DNA from: Anthoceros angustus
Taxonomy: Eukaryota; Streptophyta; Anthocerotopsida; Anthocerotales; Anthocerotaceae
Assembly (NCBI GenBank): GCA_010909165.1
Contig: MU008157.1
Coordinates: 682,001 to 746,000 of the forward strand
Length of the DNA stretch: 64,000 bases
Direction: 5' to 3'
Shown here: piece after piece, positions 21,212 through 33,286 of the stretch
Numbering within the stretch: position 1 is the stretch's first letter
How the letters are laid out: each line of letters begins with the position of its first letter
Notes under the pieces: model-generated
What the model was told of the DNA's origin: nothing
The model's input: the letters and a program-made list of their open reading frames with translations, nothing else
Database searches by the model: none
Program-made: the position numbers and the translations under genes

Positions 21212-23123
21212 CTAGGAGAGATATTCCCAACCGCAAGGACGAGTTTCCGAACACACTTGGTCCGCACGAGTCTCCGGTTCGACCAATTGACGAGGCTCCT
21301 GACTGGGTTTTATCTCCACCTGCCGAGGTGTAGAACAGGAGACAGGTCCGGCCGTAGGATCATGGCTGCCACTGCTCTGCGTCTCACACAATACCACCGG
21401 TACCTTACTCCCTGAAGTCTGACCATGTCTCACCGTTTCCCCTGCACTGCCCAGAAGACCAAGATACTCAGCCACCTTCGCCTTCGTCTTAAACATGTGA
21501 CTCTGACCATTCACAGGAGGCGAGTGATAGCAAATGCGCATCCTCCCGTGATCGTGTTTCTTGGGTACTATCTGTGCTGTCCACCCCTCTCCCAAAACCC
21601 CACCAGATTTCGCGATGTAATCCTGCAACTCCTCCACTTCATCGGCGGCTCCAGCGCTACCCATCGAAGGCCTAGGAACAGGGCTATCCGTTCCTGGTCC
21701 TTGCTTGTCTTTCTCAAAAAGTCCAAGGTAGCGAGCTACCTGCACCCTTGATGGCAGGCTCTGCCCGGATGGTGACAAATAATACACCTGCAGATATTTC
21801 TGCTGCCTTGGCCTCGTGCAACGAGCTTTCCATCCCTCCTCGAGGACTCCATTTCTTTCAGACACGTAAAGCTGCAGCCTCTTCATGGCTACCTCACACC
21901 TCTTGTCATAATCCTCCTGCGTGTACTCCACCGCATCTTCCTCGCCTGCACCAGTGTAAGGGTTCACCACACTCTTTGCTTTTTGCTTGTGGCTTCTCAG
22001 TTCCATTCTTGAACTCTGGTGTTGAGGCTCCGACATGCGCTCATTTCTGAGGTGTCACACAAAAGCTCCCTCGTCAAAACCACGTTCTAGGGATGATGAG
22101 TCACAGTTCAACGAGAGCGTGCCAGCCAAATTTAACTTGCCTTGCTACTTGGAGAGAGTCGTTGCCAGCCTCAGGTGTGGCCATGCTTCTGCTTCTCTTC
22201 TGCTGCACCCCCTCCTCCCCATCTCCTTGCTGTGGAGTCGCAAGTCCCGAACTCCTCGTGCTGCTGCCTTTCCTTTTAACAGGATACTTCTTCCCCAGAG
22301 AGTCTCGATGGTGAGATGGAGTCTGAGCCGCTCCGACCTTCACCCTTCCCAGTTTCCAAGTCCAGGATATCCCGTCATCAGTACAGGAAGGGCATAGCCA
22401 CTCATCCAAGAGACGAACCTCAACTTCGTCCAAGTCCACACACGCCATGTGGTAGCTGGTGTTACACCTGTCGCACAGTGCCGAAGTATAAGCTCCTTCG
22501 GGCCTCATACAGGACTTGCACAAGACAACATCGCCTGCTTGGCCAGGAAACGGTGCAGCGTCCCCGGGAAATTGCGGGGGCGCGCCTAGCAATTGAACGG
22601 CCAGATCCAGAGTGGATAGCTCAGGCTTGGATCCATCCCCCGCGGCAGCCGTCTGGCTCGGCCTCTCGTCGGCAGGAGCGGCTTCAGCTCCGGGAGCACC
22701 CAGAGCAGCCGGGCTCTCAGCTCCCGCTCTCTGTGCCGCCCGAGTCTCAGAAACAGCGGCAAAACCCGGATGTGGCAGCCCTTGGAAACCTGCCGATGCA
22801 GTTTCCATTTGATGGCGTCCGAGCTCGTTGTCCGAGATTGACACTTGCTGCTGCTTGTCCACTTCTGCAGCTGCCGTCTCGGTCGGAGCTCTCTCTTCTT
22901 CTTGCTGCTTGTCCTGCTCCTTGTCCTGTTCCTTGTTCTGCTCCAACTCGTATTGCTCCTTATCCGGCTCCTGCTCCTTGTCCTGCTGCTCCTCCTGCTC
23001 CTCCTCCCCCTCCTGCACTTCCTTCACTGCCATTGCTACCTTGCTAACCCTGGCCAGTGCGAATTCCGAGTGCCCCTCTGCGGACCCAGCTGCAGCTCCT
23101 GGGTCCCTCCGAACCTCGTCCAT
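21212..23123 (-). CDS. PHD finger plus two MBD-like domains, chromatin reader
   Basis: Two minus-strand exons, 22149-23123 and 21212-22015, joined in phase (1779 nt, 592 aa from the ATG at 23123). Residues 38-77 are a Glu/Gln/Lys coiled-coil-like run. Residues ~202-247 form a C4HC3 PHD finger (CKSC, CDRC, H, C, then WLCPSC). A basic KRKG-rich linker follows. Two diverged methyl-CpG-binding-like domains follow (about 382-426, starting LEEGW and ending VARYLGL; and 465-514, starting LGEGW and ending VAEYLGLL). The combination suggests a nuclear reader of histone tails and DNA. The 5' end is uncertain: the frame continues upstream of the ATG through VTELAFLLQPLEVEGL to an in-frame stop or AG acceptor near 23197, so another 5' exon may exist. 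The C-terminal ~80 residues are low-complexity. Confidence 0.75.
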
Positions 23124-23607
23124 TAAAGCCTGGTAAGTGAGCCCCTCCACCTCAAGCGGCTGCAGCAGGAAGGCTAACTCGGTGACTTCAACCTACCCAT
23201 GACCTTCCTTCTCCTTCTTCACTGTAATGACCCACAAAGCACAAACACAGCCACCAACAGTGTGAGACAACGTCAAGGGAGGGAGCAAATGCAGGATGAG
23301 ACATACAATGCCGCACATTTTTCTACCTCCAGCAACAGCTACATCGACAGAAATCGACCGCTGGTCCTTGTGATGAATCTGATAGATGAAAGGCCTCTAA
23401 CGGTGCAGGATCTCTCTCTGTCGAAGGTGGAGCACAAGGCAACAGACCTGATGGCGCCAACGGCGTTGTACTGCAAGTGTCGCATGAAAGTTGGGATCGG
23501 ATGACATCGTCCAGTCACGTGGCGTGCCATGCGTGTCGCGTGACTCTCATCGTCACACTGGACGATCAGTCACACTCAATCTCTTGGACGATTTATTAAC
23601 AAAGGCG

Positions 23608-24069
23608 TTTAGGATTGCTAAATCGCTTAGGTGCGGTTGGACTTCGGGTTTGCAAGCACTCCCAGCGCCCCACCTTTGTGGTAACGAAGAATCTTCGCAT
23701 GTGCAGTGACTGCCACAGGTCCATGGAGATCAAGGGATCAAACGCCAGAGCTAGCTTTTCAGCATGCCCACAAAGCATGTTTTCCTTTAGGATTGCTAAA
23801 TCGCTTAGGTGCGGTTGGACTTCGGGTTTGGATTTGGCTACTTCTTCATTTCCCTGACGGTCGACCCTCACTACTGCAACAACCAGCTTCCAGCTCCGAA
23901 CCAATGCCATCCCTTACAACAATCTCTCTGTTCAAGCACTCCCGGTGGGGCACCTTTGATGGTAACGAAGAATCTTCGCATGTGCAGTGACTGCCACAGG
24001 TCCATGGAGATCAAGAGATCAAACGCCAGAGCTAGCTTTTCAGCATGCCCACAAAGCATGTTTTCCTTT
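23608..24069. pseudogene. duplicated, rearranged DYW-domain fragments
   Basis: Two direct repeats (23608-23788 and 23786-24069; the second carries ~100 extra bp at 23831-23932) hold pieces of a PPR DYW deaminase C-terminus. On the plus strand each copy encodes VTKNLRMCSDCHRSMEI, the normal DYW word around CxDCH, with GAPL just before it in the second copy. On the minus strand the adjacent bases encode LCGHAEKLALAFD, the HSEKLAxAFG word that normally precedes it. So two neighbouring protein segments now lie on opposite strands. No intact frame remains. Confidence 0.65.
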
Positions 24070-24576
24070 CCTAATTTCTATTCTATCGTAACTCCAAGGG
24101 TTAAGTTAACCCCGTTGGCGGTTTTTGAGAAAATTCAGCGGTATGCATTTTCGAATTTGTGTTTTTTTGGTATAATTAATCCCCTTGAGATACAAACATG
24201 TAGGTACTCAAATAATATATGCGATCTAATAAAATTACACAATAAACCTACCAAAAAGATAGTGCTGCATCCAACACGTGATATCAAACACTCTCGTAAT
24301 TCACTCTAGATTCATGAAGTTGTTCTGCCCTCTTTGAGTGATAGGGGTTTTGCCGTGGGGCTGGATGCCTCTTAGAATGTCTCCCCCAACGATGTGATTG
24401 GCTGTGGGACCAAGTGCACCACAAAATTTCCCAGAGGCCACAGCATTGAAATACAATAAAATACAGGAAGCTAAGCTAGTGGCCACCACGTAGCCAGAAG
24501 AGAAAGAAAGGCTTGAGTTGGATAGAAACTCGGACGCTGGAAGTAGAGACTAGAATGGGAAGACCACCCCCTCCTC

Positions 24577-26070
24577 TCAAGCTATCACGCACGACTCATA
24601 CGTGGGCACCATGTACTTGATGTTGATAAAGGCGTCCTCTCCTCCATGCTGCTCGAAAAGCTCCAGTGTCTTCTGCACCAGATCACCTGTGCAGGTCTTC
24701 TTCTGCTGGGCATAGTCAATGCAGTCCCCGATGTTGTTCACATTGTTCTTGAAGATGTTCATTATGGGCAGAAGTTGTCTGTAGTAGGGAACCAGCGATT
24801 CACCCACCAGTTCTTCGGACTCCACCAGTTTCATCAGCAGCTGCAGAGCAAACGGTCAACGTGAATTAGGGTATGGCACATGAGAGATTGGGCATCCAGT
24901 ATTTGCAGTGGGAGAGACCAACCTGGAGAGTGATGTTGATCACGGGCTGGTCTCTTGTGTTGAGAGCTGTTTTGATAGGCACAATCAACTGTGGGATGAC
25001 AGGCAGGATTTTACCCTGTCCAACCTGCACCCAAGCAAGCCGTGGGTGTCAGGCAGAAGAGTGAGAGAGAGAGAGAGAGACCAAGGACTGTGTATCAGAG
25101 CGTTATCCAAAAAGGGTGGGCGAAGCGGGACGAACTGCAAGAAGATCTTCAATGCCCCTCACTGCAATAAAGCGGTAAGGATCTTCCTTCTCTCTGATAC
25201 CGTCAAAGAAAACAGGCAGGTAGTAGTGGTAGTCCAATTTGCTCACTTCTACCTTCCAAGCAAGCGACATTTTCACACCATTGTGCTCTACTTGCAGGGG
25301 AAGGTCGCCTCTTTCATAGAACTTCCTGAACTGGAAAATTCAATTTTACAGCTGGAATCAGACGGATGGCCATAACCTACTCCTTCCCCCGATAGCCACT
25401 CTGCTGCTAACACCACATGACCTGGAAACGTCAGAAATGCAATGCAATGGACTGGAGAGACCATGCTTGCTCTGTCGCTTCCTGGCAGGTGGTCTTACGA
25501 GAGAATTAGGTGGGTTATCACGCTTTTTAAAGGCCCCACCCAAGGGAGGCAAAGCCTTAGGAACAGGGTGCTTCAACTCCCCACTCTTAATCTTGGCTCC
25601 GTCTCCTTTACGAGTAAAATCCTTTGGAAACTTCCTAGGGACTCTATGTCTGCTCACGTAAATGAACCAAATGCAGCCCACCGTCACCCTACGTCAGCAG
25701 AGGCTTTGGCCTTCCATCATCAACACAAGCACATGCAAGCAGAGGCGGAAGGCCCACCTGTACTCCCCACTCGCAGAATAGTAGGGCAAATCCTTCACGG
25801 GTATGTGCAGCATAATATGCCTCCCAGCCCTCCTGTGAAGCTGCCCAGAAGCAGGACAGGAGGTCAGGCTCTCTGGGGCAGCATGCATTGCACACAGAAC
25901 GGTGCTGCCGAGCCCTCTGCACTCACCGGAACCGGCAGAGTCCTGTCGAAGGAGGAGAGCGACTGGGGGGGAGTCTCCATGGTGGGCTTCCCCTTGATCT
26001 TGGCCTCCACATGCTCGAAGGTGAACAACTGGCCCGAGACATCTCCGGGCACCAACTTGGGGACCACCAT
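24577..26070 (-). CDS. PACRG: PACRG, parkin co-regulated gene protein homologue (axonemal)
   Basis: Structural protein that binds doublet microtubules in cilia and flagella. Six minus-strand exons: 25927-26070, 25758-25840, 25499-25634, 25136-25330, 24923-25024, 24577-24840. They sum to 924 nt (307 aa) with all phases consistent. The PACRG core is unmistakable: [75 protein letters not shown], then [20 protein letters not shown] at the C-terminus. The two 5' exons encode an N-terminal extension (residues ~1-110) that I do not recognise; its exact boundaries and the ATG at 26070 are inferred. In seed-free plants the expected site of action is the sperm flagellum. The gene is complete, without frame breaks. 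Confidence 0.88.
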
Positions 26071-27039
26071 TGCGCTGCGCTCGTCTGTGGATGGCAACTC
26101 TGAGCACGGGCAGACGCAGGTTCGACTCCCAAGCTCGCTCACAGGAACATCATGTAATTCGGTGGGCCACTGCTATGCTCGTGGGTACATGGCCGCAGTC
26201 CATGGCTGTACACTGCACTGGCCCGGGAGTCGGAAAGGCAGGCAACCACCTCGGCCAGGGAGCGAGGCGCGCGGGAGAGACCCCCGAGCCGGATGCAGAG
26301 AAACACGAAAGACATGGAGATACGAGACGGTTCGCCGGGGTCATGGGACATGTCATGTGAAGCCTCCCCTCTCCCGCTCAACCGTGACTTTTATCCCTAT
26401 ATACTTAACTATATTAACTTCCTACTAACATGTGCTCCTTCAGATAATTCTCCTCCTCTCAAAGCAATTCGATGAGTATCCAAAAATTCTTTGGACATGG
26501 GTTCCAAAAGTGTTCTATATTATATTTCTGACTTTCTAACAACTATGCATTCAACGAAGAGATTTGTATTCTTTTGATATTCATATTTTATATTTCTTAT
26601 TTTATTATGAAAGAATACCTATTATACTTCAAATGAAAATCATTTCAACATGAACTCAATGAATACAATCAGAAGAAAAATTCATGAGTAATTTTTTAAA
26701 TAGATTTTAGGACTTGTAAGATTTATAGGAAATTAAAATTAAAAAATATATTTATTATTTCTCAATTTTACTTTCTGGATTATAGATAACTAAAGAAGAG
26801 ATGGTTGCTTTGTGTTAAAAAGGATATAAATAATTTATAAAAATATATGATTTTTTTATAAAAGGAATATGATGTTTGATATAGTTTATTTTGATGTAAA
26901 ATTTTGATAATATTATCTTAATTTAATCAAAATACAACATAAAATATGAGGATATATAAAATTCCTCAACAATTTGTTTGGACGGCATGGAGAAATTCTT
27001 CACTCCGTTAAGAAGGTGAATTCTTGTGGAAGTGTAGGG

Positions 27040-27510
27040 CTGCTGCGTATTGGCTTTCGTAGGATGTTCCTACAGCTGCGAGTTCTCAATTGGATGGTGT
27101 TGAGTAGGAGTATAGAGCTGCCCATTTGCATTCCTACAACGGTATTCTCTAGTGAATGGTGTTGAGTAGGAGTGTAGAGCTTCTCATTAGCATTCCCGTA
27201 GCTGCGTGCTCTAGATTGGATGGTGTCAAGTAGGAGTTCGTTACAGTGGAAATTCTAAAATTTTATATAACGAAAAATTGTGGATTTAGTGCTACAAAGA
27301 AGTGTGGATTAAGTGTGTCGAGTGAGAGTCCGTTATTACCGAGTAGGAGTGCAAAGCTGCCCATTGGCTTTCCTATGATCGTGTTACGTAGCGATGAGAT
27401 GATATCAAGTACGAGTAGGAGTCCGTTATAACCGAGATACTACAATTTTACACGACGAAAAAGTGTGGATTATTTGCTACAAAGAAGTGTGGATTAAGTG
27501 TGGTGAATGT
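27040..27510. repeat. degenerate tandem repeats, 60-75 bp units
   Basis: Phrases such as attggctttcctatgatcg, ggtgttgagtaggagt and tagagctgcccatt recur at about 27050, 27090-27180, 27340 and 27410. A longer phrase, gctacaaagaagtgtggatt, occurs near 27292 and 27476, giving a higher-order duplication of roughly 185 bp. Confidence 0.6.
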
Positions 27511-29389
27511 ATATTGGACACATGACCTTCAAATCTTTGGTTTGACACTCTCCCAACTAAACTATCCCCGGACATAATATGACTGAATATTTTATCAAAA
27601 AATAACCTTTACAAAACTCTTTTATCATCTCTTAGTTTTCAAGAACAAAGTACAAAGAACAACGAGAGCAAAGTCGAAGAGAGAATTTGTATCAACAGAA
27701 AAAATCACAAAAATTGAGGGACATGGGGCCCTCTATACCACTCCACAACACTCGGAAGCCCATGGCTTTGCACACACCCTTTATGCCATGGTACTCAGAC
27801 AGGTTGTCTTTAGATAGCATTATGAAGGTTTGTGCACAGGCGGAGGCTGGCCCTAGCAGCCTTGTAGTTAACAACGACTTCTAACCTGTAATTAGCAGGG
27901 AGCCAACCAAGGCAGAGTTGTGAAGGCTAGCTTCCTGTTTTTTATCATATTTTTTGATTTTGTAAAGAGAGTGCCCCATGGCTTTTGGGTGATGTGAATT
28001 GATTCGTGTGTATGACCACTTGGGGGCATTTGTTAGCTACCTCGGATGTAAACCAAGGACATGTGCATGGGGGAGGAGGGGGACATGGAGTGCTCCATTG
28101 ATCCAATTTTAGTTGGTGTCGAGTCCATCTCAAAGCTCTTCTTGAGATGGAAGCCTGGTAAAATTTAAAGAAAATAAAAAAAACATACACCATAATTCAT
28201 CCAAAAAACAGTTATAGCACGCTTTTGGCAGTAGAAGGGGTGGGCATTCTGGGGTTAACATTGTTGTTGCCTTGTGAGCAACCTGCTATGAAATAGTTAG
28301 TGGGGCCTTATGCTCGTGTGCTCTGATGGAGCTTGGAGATCCTCTAGCATTGAGCAAGTAAATTACAAGCCCTCAAGTTTCAAGAGAAATTTACCAAAAA
28401 TAAAAAATATCTATTTTAGCTTGCTGAACCCGTCTCAAAATTTAAATAAAACCTTTAGCACAAGTGTCACGTGCAAGATCTCGATTCCAGGTCTAGCTTT
28501 CATTCATGGACTCGGATACCTTGTCATCATGAATGAGCATTCGGGAATGGCTGCTCTCTATCTCGTGCATTTCGCTTACACAGTCTTGGTTCAAGAACCT
28601 GGCAGTCCCCTTCTCGGGTAACACATAGTCTTGATTCAAGAACCAAGCGATCCTACTCTCGGATAACCGTAAGGAACTCATGTCCTATTCTATGTAACCG
28701 TATATCTATCCTAATTACCCGTATTCAATTTCAATAATTTATGAATCATCTAGTATACATACTATTTGATTTATTGCACATCTTTTTGCCCAATATGACT
28801 TATTGTTAACCTTTAAGGTCCCTTCTTCAGCAGTGACATTCTAGCCATGAGTTCGGTGGAACTTGGAATTAAGCAACCCCTATTCAAATCAATATCGAAG
28901 TGCGGCATCATCTATCCATAGTTGTTCTTGTCCCTTTGTGGCTTGCTTATTGTGAAGCCTTTTAGGTCCTAATTTCTTGGCCCTTAGTGGCATGCGTACT
29001 GTGATGTCTTATGAGGCTTCTAATCAATCAGGTTCGTAACTGGCCGTTTAATAAGATAGTGTGGAAGAAGGCCCTTCTAGACCCCTTACATTAAGTGGGA
29101 TATAAAATACTCGTACTCGATATGTGTTCACGAAAAAGAATTGCAGTAAAGAATGCCATGTGTAAAATTGTGGATCATCCAGGACGCTTGGTTTTTTATC
29201 CAAGCCAAGCCACACCTACTAAAAAACAATTCTAATCAATTTGTTTACCAAGATATTTAGGATTTAAATAGAAATGTGAATCGAAAGTAAGTTTTCCTAT
29301 TGTTACCTTGATAATGTGATAATAGTCTTTAGCACGAGGAACAGTATTGATGGGAGTTAATGGGGAGTCACAACAAGGTTGCATCATTT

Positions 29390-30709
29390 TCAAAATAATA
29401 ACCACAAATATATTGATATCCATATTGTCAATGAGATAACAGACAATATATATCCCCAAAACAACACAATTGAAGACTCTTTTTCTCCATAGCCGTGTAA
29501 CTGTGCAATAGTACCAATATTTATAGCACTAGGTACACTAAATTGTAGTAGTAAGACAAAATGGAACATCTTATCCTCAGGAAGTAGAAATCCTAGTGAT
29601 GCTGCCATCTGTACTACAAAAAGACCAATTATAGGTAATACAACTAATCGAACGGCACAAATTCCTGCTATTGTAATGGGTTGAAGGTCTGAATCCGAAG
29701 CACCTTCTGACAAATTTCCACCTAATACTAGGTTCATTGAAGGAATCATAGCCTCTCCAAACAAGTTAGCACAAGATATAAGAATGGAAAACGGTCCTAC
29801 AAAAAACAAATCTTTTAAAGGTGGGATAGCGCCAACTATAAACCCAAGTAAGGCAGCAGTAGTTGGAGGAGTAAAAACTCGTTTCAATAACTTTTCATGT
29901 GGTAGCGGGGGCATATTGCTTATAGAAGCAAGTGACAATGATGATAAACTCATCATTGATGAGTTAACACCAAGTGGTGAGGAAGAAGTTTGTGGAGGAG
30001 TCTCTTGCCATTGATTGGTTAATACTGGTTGAGTTGTCCCGATATCTAAAGCTTCCAGTTTTAATTCGGTTGAGTTTGAAAATGGAGAATCTGCTACAGA
30101 AACTGTCGTTGAAGCTCCATTAACTATTGTTTCATAGTTTCCTTCTTGTAATTCAAGGTTTCCAAAGGTTGCTTCAACTTCAGTAGGAGGGCGCTCGTCA
30201 GGTTTCAACATGTTGTAAACTATTGTCCATGTCAATATAATGGCAACACACATTCCAAAAGAAACATAAGAAATCGCATGATCAGAGCAAACATTGGCAG
30301 CTCCAAAAGGACTCCGTTTGTCTGAACACAATGCCGGAATAAGAACTAATGGCAAGTTTCCTGCATTTCCGGCTGCACAAGATGCTATTGTGAGGCGATT
30401 GAGGTGTTGTGGAGGTTTGGAAAGAATCACAACAGCATATCCAAGACTTGCTCCAATTGCAAAACATATCATCACATTAAATGGAATATACCACCACTTA
30501 ATTAGATTTTCCAATGTAAGTGCATTAGCTAGCTTTGTGAAAACTAAAGCTGGTGTAAAAACTAGAAAGACCAGTTTGTTCAAACTTTTACGTGCATTTT
30601 TATCAAATGCATTCACCTGTGGTTGAGCTATAATGGCTCCTACCGCACATGTTATCAACACAATCATTACTGGATAGCATGCCATAGAAAAAACTGCCCC
30701 GAATCCCAT
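29390..30709 (-). CDS. PIN-LIKES (PILS) auxin-carrier family protein, intronless
   Basis: Membrane-transport family protein of the ER, expected to sequester auxin. One uninterrupted frame of 439 aa from the ATG at 30709. There is an N-terminal block of five hydrophobic segments (about residues 5-170), with GNLPLVLIPALC, the PILS signature, near residue 110. A hydrophilic central loop (~180-275) and a C-terminal block of five segments follow, including VVQMAASLGFLLP and INIGTIAQLHGYGEKESS. Length and two-block topology are normal for the family. Most plant PILS genes have many introns, whereas this has none. It is AT-rich in codon use, unlike the other genes in the window, and sits alone in the AT-rich island. 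It could be a retrocopy or a gene native to another chromatin context. No poly(A) tract is seen behind it. Confidence 0.85.
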   Translation of the reverse strand: MGFGAVFSMACYPVMIVLITCAVGAIIAQPQVNAFDKNARKSLNKLVFLVFTPALVFTKLANALTLENLIKWWYIPFNVMICFAIGASLGYAVVILSKPPQHLNRLTIASCAAGNAGNLPLVLIPALCSDKRSPFGAANVCSDHAISYVSFGMCVAIILTWTIVYNMLKPDERPPTEVEATFGNLELQEGNYETIVNGASTTVSVADSPFSNSTELKLEALDIGTTQPVLTNQWQETPPQTSSSPLGVNSSMMSLSSLSLASISNMPPLPHEKLLKRVFTPPTTAALLGFIVGAIPPLKDLFFVGPFSILISCANLFGEAMIPSMNLVLGGNLSEGASDSDLQPITIAGICAVRLVVLPIIGLFVVQMAASLGFLLPEDKMFHFVLLLQFSVPSAINIGTIAQLHGYGEKESSIVLFWGYILSVISLTIWISIYLWLLF

Positions 30710-32815
30710 TTTCCTTTCTAACAAACTTCGAAATCTATTAGGTTATATTTGTCATACATATGTACAATGCATGCCATTTAGATAACACTAATTGTGAAAC
30801 ATTGTTCCGGTTTTGCATAGTTGCAATTGTACAATCTGCAAAAGGTGTAAATCTTCCCATACTCTATTTTAAGGATTTTGCATGAAACATAACAAATATA
30901 GAACTAGGAACATCTTTCTGCCTACAACGCTTGTATAGTCTAGATGTACCTATCATACTCTATATCTATATCACCAAAATCCACTAATAGATTCAAATGG
31001 TTTTTGAAGTTTCCTCTTACTTTACTTTGGATAATTTAAGAAGTAAATTTATCCATGAAATATTAGTTGGGTTATTTTTATTTTTATCATAATAAAATAA
31101 ATAAAAATATTCATATAAGAGACATAATTATGATCAAAAACACCGTTTTTTAAAGTAAAGTAAAAGAACAACTAAGTAGATATACATTTTCACAAGCTAT
31201 GACTATGTATCAATGAGTGGTTATGAGGGATAGGCTCGCGGAATCATAGAGTTACAAAAAAGAACATATCACAAATGTGACAAATATGAACAACGCAAAT
31301 ATGTACAACAAAATATGGAACTAAAATGGAATTCAGTATATGCTAGCATATAGTATTATTTTATTTATAAAAATATAGTATGTAAGAAGGTAATAGGTGA
31401 ATCATTTCACAATCATTTTAGCGGACTTTTAAAACCAGATATTTATGAAAAAATATACAATTTCTGAAATAATGTATAATGGTTGAGAGTTATTCCACCC
31501 ATTGATTTTTTTATTACCTTTTATTTTAATTTTTTAAATTTTTAGGTGTAGATATATCAAAGTTACTTCACATCCAAGCCTTGCACAAGGAATTCATTCA
31601 GGGTTTAGGGTTTAGGGTATCAAGTCTTCTTCCTACCTCTTTATCCAAGATTATCTAGATCACAAATTTCAGAATCCAGGCTCCTAAAATGCGCATGTGC
31701 TAGAAGCTTTAGCCCTGTGTATGACCTTCAGTATACATTGAGCAAATGACATAAAGACTCATCATTTCCTTAACACCTTGGTCGACATGAGGTCACAAGA
31801 CCACATAGTGCTGTGTTCACACCTCACAAATTATACCAATAAACAGAAAATATAGATATATATTATAAAACATGATTATTTTGAATGGTGAGTGGATTGT
31901 GACTATCTAGTTTTTATCCATCTTGATGTCTTCTTCTTTACAAAATGCAATCATAAAGCATTGTAAGTCAAAATCATCCTTTGCATAAATGTTTTCTTTT
32001 CCATGTTTTATGAGAAAAATATCACGTCTTTACAAATGTTAGTACTTTATGCACATGGTTGACTTGTAACGATTGCTTTATGTACATATTTGATTTGTAA
32101 GGAGTTGCTAGTATAGTATAGAATAAGAGAAAAAGTTCCCAAATATATTTTAGAGATTTGTTTTGTTTATAGTATTTGATTAAGTAAGATTTTTCCTATG
32201 TCAAACAACATTTTGCGAGACTCACTGAACATAAATCATACAGAAGTCATGTTTCAACTCTTTCTAGGTTTTTCATAAGTATTCTTAGTTATTGCATATT
32301 TGAGATTTATATTTATTGGAAGAGATATTGCTGGTATTTTGTGGGTGATATAGAAAGCAAAAAAAAATCATGGAGGTAATTTTTAATTTATTATATTTGT
32401 AAAATCTAATTAAAATTTTAATGTACATATGTGGAAATAGAAAACACAACTACGTATGTTAGTATTTTTCATCATCTTGTTTTACATGAGACGAAAGATT
32501 GAATGTGGGTGTTAGGTTGTTGTTTATTTTTATAAGATAATTTCATCTTGAGATAAGATATAAAAAAATTATATACATATCTACATAGAAATATGAGTCC
32601 ATGTATGACAGATAATAATATTATACAAATATATATCATCATTATATCTAAGTTTACGTACTTTATGTAATATAACAGAGCATACTAGCAACCTAGCTAG
32701 CGTACTCGGGCTGATCAAATCATCTCACTACATGTTGGTAGTACCAGTATATAGGCACGAGCTAAATGGGTTAGGAAAGGGTAATTTATTTTCAGTAAAA
32801 TAAAGTTAGATATTT

Positions 32816-33286
32816 TGCAGCTACTGCCGGCAGACGGGCGGATACACGGAACCTGTCCGGGTAAGACAAACCCCAAATTGGCAGATCCGGAACAGCGGGA
32901 GGTGCGGAGAGGAAGACGCGGTTCGCATATCCTGAAAGGCGTCGGACGTGAAAGGTGAAAAGGATGAAAGGACTGCATCGATGCACCTTCTGTCGTAAAC
33001 AATAGCGAGGTTCGGAAAGCTGGTAAGGCTAGGCTACCACATCCCGAGGATGAAAAGGCGCAAGATGAAGAGTCCGATGCGCGACAATTCCGGTGGGCAA
33101 TCACCTGGTGCGCATCCTGCCATCCCACTGTAATGCTCACACGCCTCGTTCAGATTGTGGTTGTGGGAGATGATGTAACATGAGCATCCCTGGCGAATGT
33201 AAGGAATTAAGCAAGCACAGATGTGGCTTGATAGAGCATGTGTGGCACAAAGATGGAACCTGCGATTGGCTGAACCGGTGGCATGA
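32816..33286. other. F-box gene upstream region
   Basis: Normal-GC sequence after the AT-rich island. No gene is supported; it probably holds the F-box promoter and leader. Confidence 0.35.

Larger units (their letters stand above)
26390..32815. other. AT-rich island
   Basis: Base composition switches abruptly near 26390 and again near 32815: the inside is strongly AT-rich, both flanks are GC-balanced. The island holds one gene (PILS, 29390-30709), a degenerate tandem repeat (27040-27510), a two-unit 46-bp repeat (28580-28669, phrase cagtcttggttcaagaacc) and a short telomere-like run (gggtttagggtttaggg at 31601). Otherwise I see no coding pattern in 26390-29389 or 30710-32815. Confidence 0.6.

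Noticed and set aside
22316-23047. 243-codon plus-strand frame opposite the PHD gene
   Set aside because: Pro/Ser/Leu-rich mirror of the Glu/Gln-rich coding strand; no domain.
26100-26135. tRNA gene suggested by GGTTCGACTCC (B-box)
   Set aside because: No pairing T-stem, no acceptor stem and no A-box at the right distance.
31601-31618. telomere (TTTAGGG) tract
   Set aside because: Only about two and a half units; interstitial remnant or chance, not a chromosome end.
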